Assembly: GCF_009760925.1 (NCBI RefSeq)
Contig: NZ_VRLV01000001.1
Span: 372,001 to 436,000 of the forward strand
Source of the DNA: Nonomuraea typhae
GTDB taxonomy: Bacteria; Actinomycetota; Actinomycetes; Streptosporangiales; Streptosporangiaceae
Direction: 5' to 3'
Length of the DNA: 64,000 nucleotides
The notes beneath the pieces are model-generated. The model searched no databases. It was not told the origin of the DNA and saw only the letters and a list, made by a program, of their open reading frames with translations. Of the stretch, positions 34,581 to 46,218 are shown piece by piece (the stretch's first letter is position 1; each line of letters opens with the position of its first letter). The translations under genes were made by a program, and so were the position numbers.

Positions 34581-35861
34581 AAGAACGTCCGCATTCTGGG
34601 CGGGGACCCGGCCGACATCCGCGTCGAGAACGGCGAGATCACGGAAATCGGCCCCGGCCTGCAGGGCGCCGACGACGTGGTCGACGGCGGCGGCGCCATC
34701 GCGCTGCCCGGCCTGGTGGACCTCCACACCCACCTGCGCGAGCCCGGCCGCGAGGACGCCGAGACCGTCCTGACCGGCACCCAGTCGGCCGCCCGCGGCG
34801 GCTACACCGCCGTGCACGCCATGGCCAACACCTCCCCGGTCGCCGACACCGCCGGCGTCGTCGAGCAGGTCTACCGGCTCGGCCAGGAGGGCGGCTACTG
34901 CGACGTGCAGCCGGTCGGCGCCGTCACCGTCGGCCTGGAGGGCAAGCAGCTGGCCGAGCTCGGCGCCATGGCCGACTCCGCGGCCCGCGTGCGCGTCTTC
35001 TCCGACGACGGCCACTGCGTGGACGACGCGGTCCTGATGCGCCGCGCGCTGGAGTACGTCAAAGCCTTCGACGGCGTCGTCGCCCAGCACGCCCAAGAGC
35101 CCCGCCTGACCGGCGGCGCCCAGATGAACGAGGGCGTCGTCTCCGGCCGCCTCGGCCTGGCCGGCTGGCCCGCCGTCGCCGAGGAGGCGATCATCGCCCG
35201 CGACTGCCTGCTGGCCGCGCACGTCGGCTCCCGCCTGCACGTCTGCCACGTCTCCACCGCGGGCTCGGTCGAGATCCTGCGCTGGGCCAAGTCCAAGGGC
35301 TGGAACGTCACCGCCGAGGTCACCCCGCACCACCTGCTGCTGACCGACGAACTGGTCGAGGACTCGCCCAACGGCTCCTACAACCCGATCTACAAGGTCA
35401 ACCCGCCGCTGCGCACCCGCGCCGACGTCGAGGCCCTGCGCGCCGCGCTGGCCGACGGCACCATCGACGTGGTCGCCACCGACCACGCGCCCCACCCGGT
35501 CGAGGACAAGGAGACCGAGTGGGCGGCGGCCGCCATGGGCATGGTCGGCCTGGAGACCGCGCTCAGCGTCGTCCAGGAGGCCATGGTCGGCACCGGCCTG
35601 CTCGACTGGGCCGGCGTCGCCGAGCGCATGTCGCTCAAGCCCGCCGAGATCGGCCGCCTGAACGGCCACGGCAACCCCATCGCCGTCGGCGCCCCGGCCA
35701 ACATCACCCTGTACGACCCGGACGCGCGCACCGAGGTGGACCCGCGTGCCTTCGCCTCCAAGAGCCGCAACACCCCCTACGAAGGCATGACGCTGCCCGG
35801 CCGGGTCGTCGCCACCTTCCTGCGCGGCAAGCCCACCGTTCTGGAAGGGAAGCTGGTTTGA
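34572..35861 (+). CDS. pyrC: Dihydroorotase
   Basis: A 429-residue amidohydrolase cyclising carbamoyl aspartate to dihydroorotate. [15 protein letters not shown] carries the metal-binding His-x-His and substrate Arg. [22 protein letters not shown] and [12 protein letters not shown] supply the remaining metal and catalytic residues of the type I enzymes. Its ATG overlaps the stop of a short leader frame and lies in a hairpin. The last codon overlaps the TTG start of carA. Confidence 0.95.
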   Translation: MIIKNVRILGGDPADIRVENGEITEIGPGLQGADDVVDGGGAIALPGLVDLHTHLREPGREDAETVLTGTQSAARGGYTAVHAMANTSPVADTAGVVEQVYRLGQEGGYCDVQPVGAVTVGLEGKQLAELGAMADSAARVRVFSDDGHCVDDAVLMRRALEYVKAFDGVVAQHAQEPRLTGGAQMNEGVVSGRLGLAGWPAVAEEAIIARDCLLAAHVGSRLHVCHVSTAGSVEILRWAKSKGWNVTAEVTPHHLLLTDELVEDSPNGSYNPIYKVNPPLRTRADVEALRAALADGTIDVVATDHAPHPVEDKETEWAAAAMGMVGLETALSVVQEAMVGTGLLDWAGVAERMSLKPAEIGRLNGHGNPIAVGAPANITLYDPDARTEVDPRAFASKSRNTPYEGMTLPGRVVATFLRGKPTVLEGKLV

Positions 35862-36956
35862 GCCAGATCGACGCGGTGCTGGTCCTGGAAGACGGACGTG
35901 TCTTCCACGGAACCTCCTACGGCGCCGAGGGCGAGACGTTCGGTGAGATGGTCTTCAACACCGGCATGACCGGCTACCAGGAGACCCTCACCGACCCGTC
36001 CTACCACCGGCAGATCGTCGCGATGACCGCCCCGCACATCGGCAACACCGGCGTCAACGACGAGGACCCCGAGTCCGCGAAGGTCTGGGTCGCCGGCTAC
36101 GTCGTGCGCGAGCCGTCCCGCGTGGTCTCCAACTGGCGGGCCAACCGCTCGCTGGACGCCTACCTCAAGGAGCAGGGCGTCGTCGGCATCGCCCTGCGCG
36201 GCACCCGCGCGCTCACCCGCCACCTGCGCGAGCGGGGCGCGATGCGCGCCGGCATCTTCAGCGCTCCGTCCGTCCCGGTCGAGGACCTGGTCGAGCGCGT
36301 ACGGCAGGCGCCGCCGATGGCCGGCTCCGCCCTGGCGGAAGAGGTCTCGGCCGCCGAGCCGTACGTCGTGAAGGCGATCGGCGAGAAGCGGTTCACGGTC
36401 GCGGCCGTGGACCTCGGCATCAAGGGCATGACCCCGCAGCGCATGGCCGAGCGGGGCTGCGAGGTGCACGTGCTGCCCGCCACCGCCACCTACGAGGAGA
36501 TCATGGCCGTCGAGCCGGACGGCGTGTTCTTCTCCAACGGCCCGGGCGACCCGGCCACCGCCGACGTCGGCGCGCTGAAGAAGGTGCTGGAGAACCGGGT
36601 CCCGTTCTTCGGCATCTGCTTCGGCAACCAGCTCTTCGGGCGCGCGCTCGGCCTGGGCACCTACAAGCTGCGCTACGGCCACCGCGGGGTCAACCAGCCG
36701 GTCCAGGACCTGCGCACCGGCAAGGTGGAGATCTCCGCCCACAACCACGGCTTCGCCGTCGAGGCCCCGCTCGACGGGCCGTTCGACACCCCGTACGGCC
36801 GGGCCGAGGTCAGTCACGTCAATCTCAACGACCGTTGTGTGGAAGGGCTGCGCCTGCTCGACGGGCGCGCCTTCAGCGTGCAGTACCACCCGGAAGCCGC
36901 GGCGGGCCCCCACGACGCCGCGTACCTCTTCGACGAGTTCTGCGAGGTCATGCAGC

Positions 36957-36964
<8 letters not shown>
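35858..36964 (+). CDS. carA: Carbamoyl phosphate synthase small (glutaminase) subunit
   Basis: A 368-residue class I amidotransferase subunit that releases ammonia from glutamine for CarB. The N-terminal domain contains [19 protein letters not shown]. The glutaminase domain has [16 protein letters not shown] with the nucleophile Cys, and the His/Glu pair in [13 protein letters not shown]. The TTG start overlaps the pyrC stop by 4 bp (TTGA); the next in-frame candidate would cut into the conserved start. It overlaps carB by 8 bp. Confidence 0.95.
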
Positions 36965-40244
<3,280 letters not shown>

Positions 40245-40257
40245 GACCCCGCGGGAG

Positions 40258-41139
40258 GTGACTACACTGGCCGGCACTCCGGTGCAGGTGACGGGCACGG
40301 TGCTGACGACGCGCCGGGTCGACGCCTACCATGCGCTGACCGTGGTGGCGCCCGGCATCGCCGAGCGCTTCCGCCCCGGCCACTTCGTCTCCGTCGCGGT
40401 GGGCGGCGCGCACACCGCGATGGTGACGCGCCGCGCCCTCTACGTGCACGACGTCAAGCCCGAGTACGGCGGGACCGTCGAGCTGGTCTTCAGCGCGAGC
40501 GGCCCCGGCACCGCCTGGCTGGCCGAGCGCCGGGCGCGTGACACGCTCGACCTCGTCGGGCCGCTCGGGCGGCCGTTCCCGCTGCCGCGCGACCCCGCCC
40601 ACTGCGTGCTGGTCGGCGCCGAGTACGGCTCGGCCGTGCTGTTCCCGCTCGCCGACGCGCTCGCCGAGCGGGGCTGCCGGGTGGACTTCGTGCTCGGCGC
40701 CGGCTCGGCCGACCGGGTCTTCGGGGCGATGCGGGCCCGGCGGATGGCCGAGCGGGCGACCGTCACCCTCACCACCGAGGACGGCTCGCTGGGCGTCCGC
40801 GGCACCGTGAGCGACGCCCTGCCCGCGGTGATCGGCGACACGCGGGCCGACGTCGTCTACGCGTGCGGGCCGATGGAGGCCCTGCGCGCGGTCACCGCCG
40901 TCGCCATGGGGGCCGACATCCCGGTGCAGGTGGCGGTGGAGGAGGCGATGGCCTGCGGGATCGGGATCTGCATGACCTGCGTGCTGCCGGTCATCGGGGA
41001 GGACGGAGTGACCCGCATGGTGCGCGCCTGCGCGGAGGGGCCGGTGTTCCGAGGGGAGCGGGTGCGCTTCGAGGACGTGGGAACGATCCCGTTCGACGCC
41101 CTGGGGGCGCCCGGGGGCGGGGCGCGGCATGTCAGCTGA
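40258..41139 (+). CDS. pyrK: Dihydroorotate dehydrogenase electron-transfer subunit
   Basis: A 293-residue FAD and 2Fe-2S protein that passes electrons from the PyrD dehydrogenase to NAD. ERFRPGHFVSVAVGG is the flavin-binding start, ACGPMEALRAV is in the nucleotide domain, and MACGIGICMTCVLP with a later Cys (RACAEGPVF) binds the cluster. The start is uncertain: GTG at 40258 follows carB by 13 bp, but GGGAGGTGA (40253-40261) is placed better for an in-frame CTG at 40267. An upstream ATG at 40195 would overlap carB. Confidence 0.9.
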   Translation: MTTLAGTPVQVTGTVLTTRRVDAYHALTVVAPGIAERFRPGHFVSVAVGGAHTAMVTRRALYVHDVKPEYGGTVELVFSASGPGTAWLAERRARDTLDLVGPLGRPFPLPRDPAHCVLVGAEYGSAVLFPLADALAERGCRVDFVLGAGSADRVFGAMRARRMAERATVTLTTEDGSLGVRGTVSDALPAVIGDTRADVVYACGPMEALRAVTAVAMGADIPVQVAVEEAMACGIGICMTCVLPVIGEDGVTRMVRACAEGPVFRGERVRFEDVGTIPFDALGAPGGGARHVS

Positions 41140-41155
41140 GAGGGGGGTGGGATAG

Positions 41156-42124
41156 ATGTCCGTTGATATGCGGACTTTTCTGGCGCATGTCGAGCTGGCG
41201 AACCCCATCACCACCGCCGCCGGCTGCGCTGCCTCGGGACGGGAACTGGCCCAGTTCTTCGACCTGCATCGGCTGGGGGCGCTGGTCACCCGGTCCATCA
41301 CCATGGCGCCGCGCGCCGGCCGGCCCACGCCCCGGATGGCCGAGACCCCGGCCGGGCTGCTGAACGCCGTCGGCCTCCAGGGGCCCGGCGTGGACGCCTT
41401 CCTGGAACGCGAACTGCCCTGGCTGGCCCAGCGGGGCATCAAGACCATCGTGTCCATCGGCGGCGGGACCGTGGCCGAGTACGCCGCCCTGGCCCGCAGG
41501 CTGTCGGACGCGCCCGGGGTCACCGGGGTCGAGGTCAACCTGTCGTGCCCGAACATCGAGGACCGGGGCCGGGTGTTCGCCCGTGAGGGCAGCGCCGCGG
41601 CCGAGGTGATCGCCTCGGTGCGATCGGTGATGCGCTACGACGTGCCCGTGATCGCCAAGCTGGCGCCGGACGTGGCCGACATCGTGGCCGTCGCCCGGGC
41701 GTGCGTGGACGCGGGGGCCGACGCGCTGTCCATGATCAACAACCCGCTGGGCATGAGCATCGACACCGTCACGCTCAAGCCCGCCCTGGCGGCGGTGACC
41801 GGCGGGCTGTCGGGACCGGCCATCCTGCCGCTGGCCGTACGGTGTGTGTGGCAGGTGCACGCCGCCCTGCCCGGGACGCCCATCATCGGCGTGGGCGGGG
41901 TGCTGAGCGGTGCGGACGCCTTCCAGCTCGTCCTCGCCGGGGCGTGCGCGGTGGGGGTGGGCACGGCGCTGTTCCACGACCCGTACGCCTGCCTGCGCAT
42001 CGAGCGTGAACTCGAGGACCTGCTGCGGGCCCGCGGCTTCCAGCGCCTGGCCGACGCCGTCGGCCTGGCCCACCGGCCGCCGGGCAGTCCCTTGCGGCAC
42101 CAGCACGAAGAGAGCTCGTTGTGA
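41156..42124 (+). CDS. pyrD: Dihydroorotate dehydrogenase, class 1B catalytic subunit
   Basis: A 322-residue FMN enzyme oxidising dihydroorotate to orotate. LANPITTAAGCAASG starts the barrel, GVEVNLSCPNIEDRG carries the FMN and substrate site with the catalytic Cys, and IIGVGGVLSGADAF binds the FMN phosphate. Class 1B enzymes work with PyrK, encoded 16 bp upstream, and reduce NAD instead of quinone. It is followed by a repeat-containing gap before pyrF. Confidence 0.95.
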   Translation: MSVDMRTFLAHVELANPITTAAGCAASGRELAQFFDLHRLGALVTRSITMAPRAGRPTPRMAETPAGLLNAVGLQGPGVDAFLERELPWLAQRGIKTIVSIGGGTVAEYAALARRLSDAPGVTGVEVNLSCPNIEDRGRVFAREGSAAAEVIASVRSVMRYDVPVIAKLAPDVADIVAVARACVDAGADALSMINNPLGMSIDTVTLKPALAAVTGGLSGPAILPLAVRCVWQVHAALPGTPIIGVGGVLSGADAFQLVLAGACAVGVGTALFHDPYACLRIERELEDLLRARGFQRLADAVGLAHRPPGSPLRHQHEESSL

Positions 42125-42260
42125 CGCGCGGGGCCCCGCCCGACGGGACCCCCGAAGACCTGAACCCGTACGCAGGGCTCCGCGCACGCGGGGCCCCGCA
42201 CGACCTGAACCAGCATGCGAGGGCCCGCGCACGCGGGATCCCGCAGGAGGAGAGACCATC
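42125..42260 (+). repeat. Imperfect tandem repeats (about 46 bp) between pyrD and pyrF
   Basis: Two units share GACCTGAACC at the start and CGCGCACGCGGG at the end (about 42158-42203 and 42204-42249), and a partial unit begins right after the pyrD stop. The last unit leads into the AGGAGGAGAG ribosome site of pyrF. Each contains a GC-rich palindrome such as GCGGGGCCCCGC, so the mRNA here would be strongly folded. Confidence 0.65.
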
Positions 42261-42953
42261 GTGACGCCCGCCCCGATCGCCGTCGCCCTGGACGCGCCGG
42301 ACCTGGAGACCGCCGCCCGCTGGGCCGCGCTGGTCACCCCTCACGTCAGCACGGTGAAGATCGGACTCGAACTCTACCTCCGCTACGGACCCGACGTGAT
42401 CGCCTCCATCCGGGGCGCCAGCGGCGTGCAGATCTTCCTCGACCTGAAGCTCCACGACATCCCGAACACCGTCGCCGGAGCCGCCAAGGCCGTCTCCCGC
42501 CTGCGCCCGTCGATCCTGACGGTCCACGCGGCGGGCGGCCCCGCGATGATCCAGGCGGCGGTGGAGGCGTCCCCGAACACCAAGATCGCGGCGGTGACCG
42601 TGCTGACGTCCCTGTCGGAGACCGACCTGGACCGCATCGGCCTGTCCGGCCCCGCCGACGAGGCCGTCCGCCGCCTGGCCGCGATGTCGGTGGAGGCCGG
42701 CGCCACCGCGCTGGTGTGCTCTCCCCACGAGGTGGCGGCCGTGCGGGCGGAGGTGGGCCGGGCCATCACCCTGATCACCCCGGGCGTGCGCCCGGCGGGC
42801 GCCGACACCCAGGACCAGGCCCGCGTGGCCACCCCGGAGCGCGCGCTGGCCGACGGGGCCGACCTGCTGGTCATCGGCCGCCCCATCACCGCGTCCCCCG
42901 ACCCCGGCGCCACGGCCGCCACCATCGCCGCCTCGCTCCGCCGTACCGCCTGA
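42261..42953 (+). CDS. pyrF: Orotidine 5'-phosphate decarboxylase
   Basis: A 230-residue barrel enzyme giving UMP. IAVALDAPDLETA opens it, VKIGLELYLRYG and FLDLKLHDIPNTVAGAA hold the catalytic Asp-Lys-Asp residues, and TPGVRPAGADTQDQARVATP is the phosphate-binding end. This is the short pyrF1-like form rather than the about 280-residue mycobacterial type. GTG start with AGGAGGAGAG before it. It ends the UMP operon. Confidence 0.95.
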   Translation: MTPAPIAVALDAPDLETAARWAALVTPHVSTVKIGLELYLRYGPDVIASIRGASGVQIFLDLKLHDIPNTVAGAAKAVSRLRPSILTVHAAGGPAMIQAAVEASPNTKIAAVTVLTSLSETDLDRIGLSGPADEAVRRLAAMSVEAGATALVCSPHEVAAVRAEVGRAITLITPGVRPAGADTQDQARVATPERALADGADLLVIGRPITASPDPGATAATIAASLRRTA

Positions 42954-43494
42954 GGGCCTTTTGTTTTTCCGGGCCGCGTTTCCCGGCTCGCGCATCTTGA
43001 CGGTGAATTCCCGGGCTGCCGGGCGCGGCCGGATTCCGGTCCTGACAAGCTCCGATGTCGGGTCGGAAGAATTCTGCCGTCGCGGCTGACGGGCGCTATG
43101 ATGGATTTCCATGAATAACGCGGTGAGTTCTTGTCCGCCGCCCCCGGAATTTCTTTCTCCGGCCGTCCGGCTCCAGGCGACGTGTGCCGGTGGACGCGTC
43201 GCCGGCGTCCGCCGGTCCGGCCCTCGCCTTCGAGGCCGCGAGAGCGAACGTGCACGCCCGCGCGTGGCTGCGGGCCGAGGCTCGCGTCGTACGGCACGCG
43301 CCGGGCGCCGGCCGGACCCGTGGTGAAGAAACGAATGGCGGAGCCTGAGAATAGTGACATGAAGCGCCTGGGAGAGGCCATACCCCCAAGGGTTTCCCGT
43401 CCCAACTCCTACTGTAAAGAACCTTTTCCTTTGAGTTTTTAACTATTACTGTGACGGAAACTCCCAACTTCACTCAGTGGAGGCCGCCACAGTC
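42954..43494. other. Gap between pyrF and the membrane-protein gene, with a possible small frame
   Basis: No recognised gene. TATGAT at 43097-43102 is a good -10 and lies 8 bp before an ATG at 43111 (71-codon frame, weak codon use). A different frame, 43184-43348 (54 codons, GTG start), has much stronger G/C at third positions and an amphipathic ALAFEAARANVHARAWL stretch, but no ribosome site. The last 100 bp are AT-richer and contain TTGAGT with downstream T-rich sequence, the likely promoter of the next gene. Confidence 0.35.
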
Positions 43495-44118
43495 ATGAAC
43501 CCACGTCAGGTATTCGATCCGACAAACCCCCCATCCCACCAAGATCTGCCGCGCGCCACCGGCCTGCCCGCCATGGTCATGAGGTTCTACTCAGACCGCC
43601 TGGCCTGGCTCGGGCTGCTGTTCTTCGCGGTGGTCCTCGCGTACGGCGGAGGCGTGGTCATGTTCATCTACCACGCCATCCTCCTAGGCGAGGGCGGCCC
43701 CGCCATCTCCCACATCCACCACTGGCTGCTCGACTCCAGTGCCGCGTTCGTCGGCCTCACGCCGATCATCGCGGTCATCGTGCCGGTGGCGGCGTGGATC
43801 AGCATGCGGGGCCGCAAGCGGCAGTCGACAGTGCTCTTCGCCCTGTCCGGCGGCGTGATGTTCGCTCTGGTCACCGCGCCTGGCCCGTTCATGCACGACG
43901 CGCTCGTAGGGCGCGGTACCTTGATCGCCAACACGGTCACGCAGTGGTGGGGCAACGGGCGGGCCCCGACTCCGCCCGCCCCCGAGGTCGGCGTGGTCGT
44001 CGACATCGCCCGGCAGGTCGCTCTCGGGCTTCCGCTCTACATTCTGCTCATGGGACTCGCGCTGCTGGCCATGCGTGCGGCGGTAGCCAAGAGTCCCAAG
44101 CGCGCCGGTCGGACGTGA
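43495..44118 (+). CDS. Four-span membrane protein of unknown function
   Basis: A 207-residue protein not recognised. After a polar N terminus there are four hydrophobic segments: AWLGLLFFAVVLAYGGGVV, AAFVGLTPIIAVIVPVAAWI, a segment around VLFALSGGVMFALV, and LGLPLYILLMGLALLAMRAA. The first loop has the histidine cluster SHIHHWLLD and the third carries HDALVGRG, which might bind metal or heme (speculation). The start is uncertain: ATG at 43495, or GTG at 43477 (18 bp earlier), whose first codons include GGAGG. It stands alone between the pyr operon and mIHF. Coding is supported by third-position G/C and membrane topology. Confidence 0.65.
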   Translation: MNPRQVFDPTNPPSHQDLPRATGLPAMVMRFYSDRLAWLGLLFFAVVLAYGGGVVMFIYHAILLGEGGPAISHIHHWLLDSSAAFVGLTPIIAVIVPVAAWISMRGRKRQSTVLFALSGGVMFALVTAPGPFMHDALVGRGTLIANTVTQWWGNGRAPTPPAPEVGVVVDIARQVALGLPLYILLMGLALLAMRAAVAKSPKRAGRT

Positions 44119-44149
44119 CCCCAGCCCGTCTCTGATCGAGCGCGTCATC

Positions 44150-44285
44150 TCAGCTCACCCCACCGGCCCACTTCTCCACGGGCGCGAGGGAGCGCCGGGT
44201 GAGTCCCACCCGGCCGGCCACCCCGAGCTTGGGAATCGTGCGGTACAGGTGGCGGACCGCGGCCGTGACGCTCAAGGAAGCTTGC
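44150..44285 (-). pseudogene. Remnant of a LuxR-type helix-turn-helix
   Basis: The minus strand encodes LSVTAAVRHLYRTIPKLGV followed by AGRVGLTRRSL and a stop about 12 residues later. This resembles the recognition helix and tail of LuxR/NarL regulators (LS-x3-V-x2-HL-x3-F-KLGV-x-R-x2-L). The scanning helix and everything upstream are missing, and the frame continues into non-coding-like sequence. It is probably the decayed 3' end of a response regulator. Confidence 0.42.
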
Positions 44286-44585
44286 CCGTCATGTCCCGGC
44301 CGCCATCTGCAGGTCCTGCGGCGAAGGTCGTGATACGCCTCGCCGTACTCTGGGACACCCCCATTGACAACGGCCGGGCGGTCGGTGAAAGGCGAACTGT
44401 AACGGGTTTCGGGGCGCAACAACGGGGTTTTCGGGTAACAGATCGTGGTCAAGATCACTCGCGGGCGCGCCGGGCGAGGAGCGCGGGAAACCGGGAAGTG
44501 AGCGCGATTTGATCAGCGCATCGTAGTTTTACAAACACGGAGAGTTAAGAACTGCATTTTGTCTGGAGAGAAACTGCTCTTGGCG

Positions 44586-44614
44586 TTGCTTAGGTGGCGA
44601 TGACCAGCTAGTTT
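44586..44614 (+). promoter_or_regulatory. Candidate promoter of the mIHF gene
   Basis: TTGCTT (44586-44591) and TAGTTT (44609-44614) are 17 bp apart, 46 bp before the GTG start. The surrounding 44500-44640 is more AT-rich than the neighbours. No other feature is seen in 44286-44585. Confidence 0.4.
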
Positions 44615-44659
44615 CCCCTCTCGTCCGAGTACATCGACAGAAATTCGAGGTGACCCGGC

Positions 44660-44983
44660 GTGGCTCTTCCTCCGTTGACCCCCGAGCAGCGCGCCGCAGC
44701 CCTGGAGAAGGCTGCCAAGGCCCGTAAAGAGCGTGCCGAGGTCAAGAACCGGCTCAAGCATGGCGCGGTTTCTCTGGCCGAGGTGCTCAAGGATGGGCAG
44801 ACCGACGACGTCATCGGCAAGATGAAGGTGTCGGCGCTTTTGGAGTCGCTCCCAGGCGTGGGCAAGGTCCGCGCCAAGCAGCTCATGGAGAGGCTCACCA
44901 TCGCCGAGTCGCGCCGCGTGCGCGGTCTCGGCGCCAACCAGAGGGCCGCCCTTGAGCGCGAGTTCGGTGGCGGCGAGAGCTAA
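44660..44983 (+). CDS. mihF: Integration host factor, actinobacterial type
   Basis: A 107-residue nucleoid protein of the mIHF/sIHF family, unrelated in fold to enterobacterial IHF. A basic helix (LEKAAKARKERAEVKNRLKHG) is followed by LLESLPGVGKVRAKQLMERL, a helix-two-turn-helix that grips DNA. It condenses DNA and influences site-specific recombination, development and antibiotic production. The GTG start gives the family's usual MALPPLTPEQR opening. It precedes gmk as in most actinobacteria. Confidence 0.95.
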   Translation: MALPPLTPEQRAAALEKAAKARKERAEVKNRLKHGAVSLAEVLKDGQTDDVIGKMKVSALLESLPGVGKVRAKQLMERLTIAESRRVRGLGANQRAALEREFGGGES

Positions 44984-45026
44984 TCTCGTCCTCACACGAA
45001 AACGCAGCTTCAACGGGGGGTAGGAA

Positions 45027-45674
45027 GTGACCGAGATGTCTTGGTCCGAGAACGTGAAGGCCCACGACACCCAGGTCGTCGACTTCCTTCCCTCTAGGCG
45101 CCTGACGGTCCTGTCCGGGCCGTCGGGCGTCGGAAAGTCCACGGTTGTCGCCGAGATCCGGCGGTCGCACCCCGAGGTGTGGCTGTCGGTCTCGGTGACC
45201 ACCAGGAAACCCCGCCCCGGCGAGACGCACGGCGTGCAGTACTACTTCGCCGACGACGCCGAGTTCACCCGGCTCGCCGAAGCAGGGGAACTGCTGGAGT
45301 GGGCGGAGTTCGCCGGCAACCGGTACGGCACGCCGCGCCGGCCGGTGCTCGACCGCCTCGCGGCCGGAGTCCCCACCCTCCTGGAGATCGACCTCCAGGG
45401 CGCCAGGCAGGTGCGCACGACCATGCCGGAGGCGCTGCTGGTGTTCCTGGCCCCGCCCTCGTGGGAGGAGCTCGAGCGGCGGCTGCGCGGCCGCGGCACC
45501 GAGCCGGAGGACGTCATCGAGAAGCGCCTGGCCGCCGGACGCATCGAATGCGCCGCCGAGCCCGAGTTCGACATCACCCTTGTGAACACGAGTGTCCAGG
45601 ATGTATGTCACCGGCTGATAGCCTTGATGACTGACCCTCAGGGGGTCGCGACATCCACCAACCGAGAGGTCTGA
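45027..45674 (+). CDS. gmk: Guanylate kinase
   Basis: A 215-residue kinase converting GMP to GDP. The P-loop is [13 protein letters not shown], the GMP site is [20 protein letters not shown], and the lid and base-binding region contains [13 protein letters not shown] 25-residue N-terminal extension precedes the P-loop. The start is GTG at 45027 or ATG at 45036; GGAAGTGA suits the ATG, while GGGGGGTAGG suits the GTG. It sits 43 bp after mihF and 5 bp before rpoZ. Confidence 0.94.
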   Translation: MTEMSWSENVKAHDTQVVDFLPSRRLTVLSGPSGVGKSTVVAEIRRSHPEVWLSVSVTTRKPRPGETHGVQYYFADDAEFTRLAEAGELLEWAEFAGNRYGTPRRPVLDRLAAGVPTLLEIDLQGARQVRTTMPEALLVFLAPPSWEELERRLRGRGTEPEDVIEKRLAAGRIECAAEPEFDITLVNTSVQDVCHRLIALMTDPQGVATSTNREV

Positions 45675-45679
45675 CAATC

Positions 45680-45949
45680 GTGGCAGGCATTTCCCCGGTC
45701 GCTGAGGGCATCACCAACCCGTCGATCGACTCGCTGCTCGACATCGTCGACAGCAAGTACTCCCTCGTCATCATGGGCGCCAAGCGCGCCCGGCAGATCA
45801 ACGCCTACTACTCCCAGCTCGGTGAGGGCCTCCTGGAGTACGTCGGGCCGCTGGTCGAGACCCACGCCCAGGAGAAGCCGCTGTCCATCGCGCTGCGCGA
45901 GGTCTCCGAGGGGCTGCTCAACGCCGAGCCCATCGAAGGCGCGGTCTGA
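45680..45949 (+). CDS. rpoZ: RNA polymerase omega subunit
   Basis: An 89-residue subunit that helps assemble the beta' subunit. [31 protein letters not shown] is the conserved core, with MGAKRARQI contacting beta'. It is GTG-started and immediately follows gmk, the standard bacterial pair. A strong hairpin follows its stop. Confidence 0.95.
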   Translation: MAGISPVAEGITNPSIDSLLDIVDSKYSLVIMGAKRARQINAYYSQLGEGLLEYVGPLVETHAQEKPLSIALREVSEGLLNAEPIEGAV

Positions 45950-45962
45950 CCCGTCCGGACTC

Positions 45963-45997
45963 CAGCTCTCGGCAGGCGGTGGTGCTGCCGGGAGCTG
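45963..45997 (+). terminator. Hairpin after rpoZ
   Basis: CAGCTCTCGGCAG (45963-45975) pairs with CTGCCGGGAGCTG (45985-45997), one G-U pair, 9-base loop. No U-tract. It would separate gmk-rpoZ from coaBC. The rest of 45950-46218 is GC-rich without a gene. Confidence 0.6.
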
Positions 45998-46218
45998 TGG
46001 CATGTCCGGGCGCGGATCGAGGCTCCGGTACGGCCGGCGGTGGCCGGCCGTGCGGCCGGGCCGTACGCGGAAGGCGGGCGCGGACCCGGGCGGAGCACCC
46101 CGGAACGGCCGCCCTAGGGTGGGAGCCGCGGAGTCCCGGGCGGTGACCGCGTCGCGCCGGACCTCCGCGGGGACGGGAGCCCCGGACGGGGGCCGGTGAG
46201 AGGAGCGACGGCGCGCTG

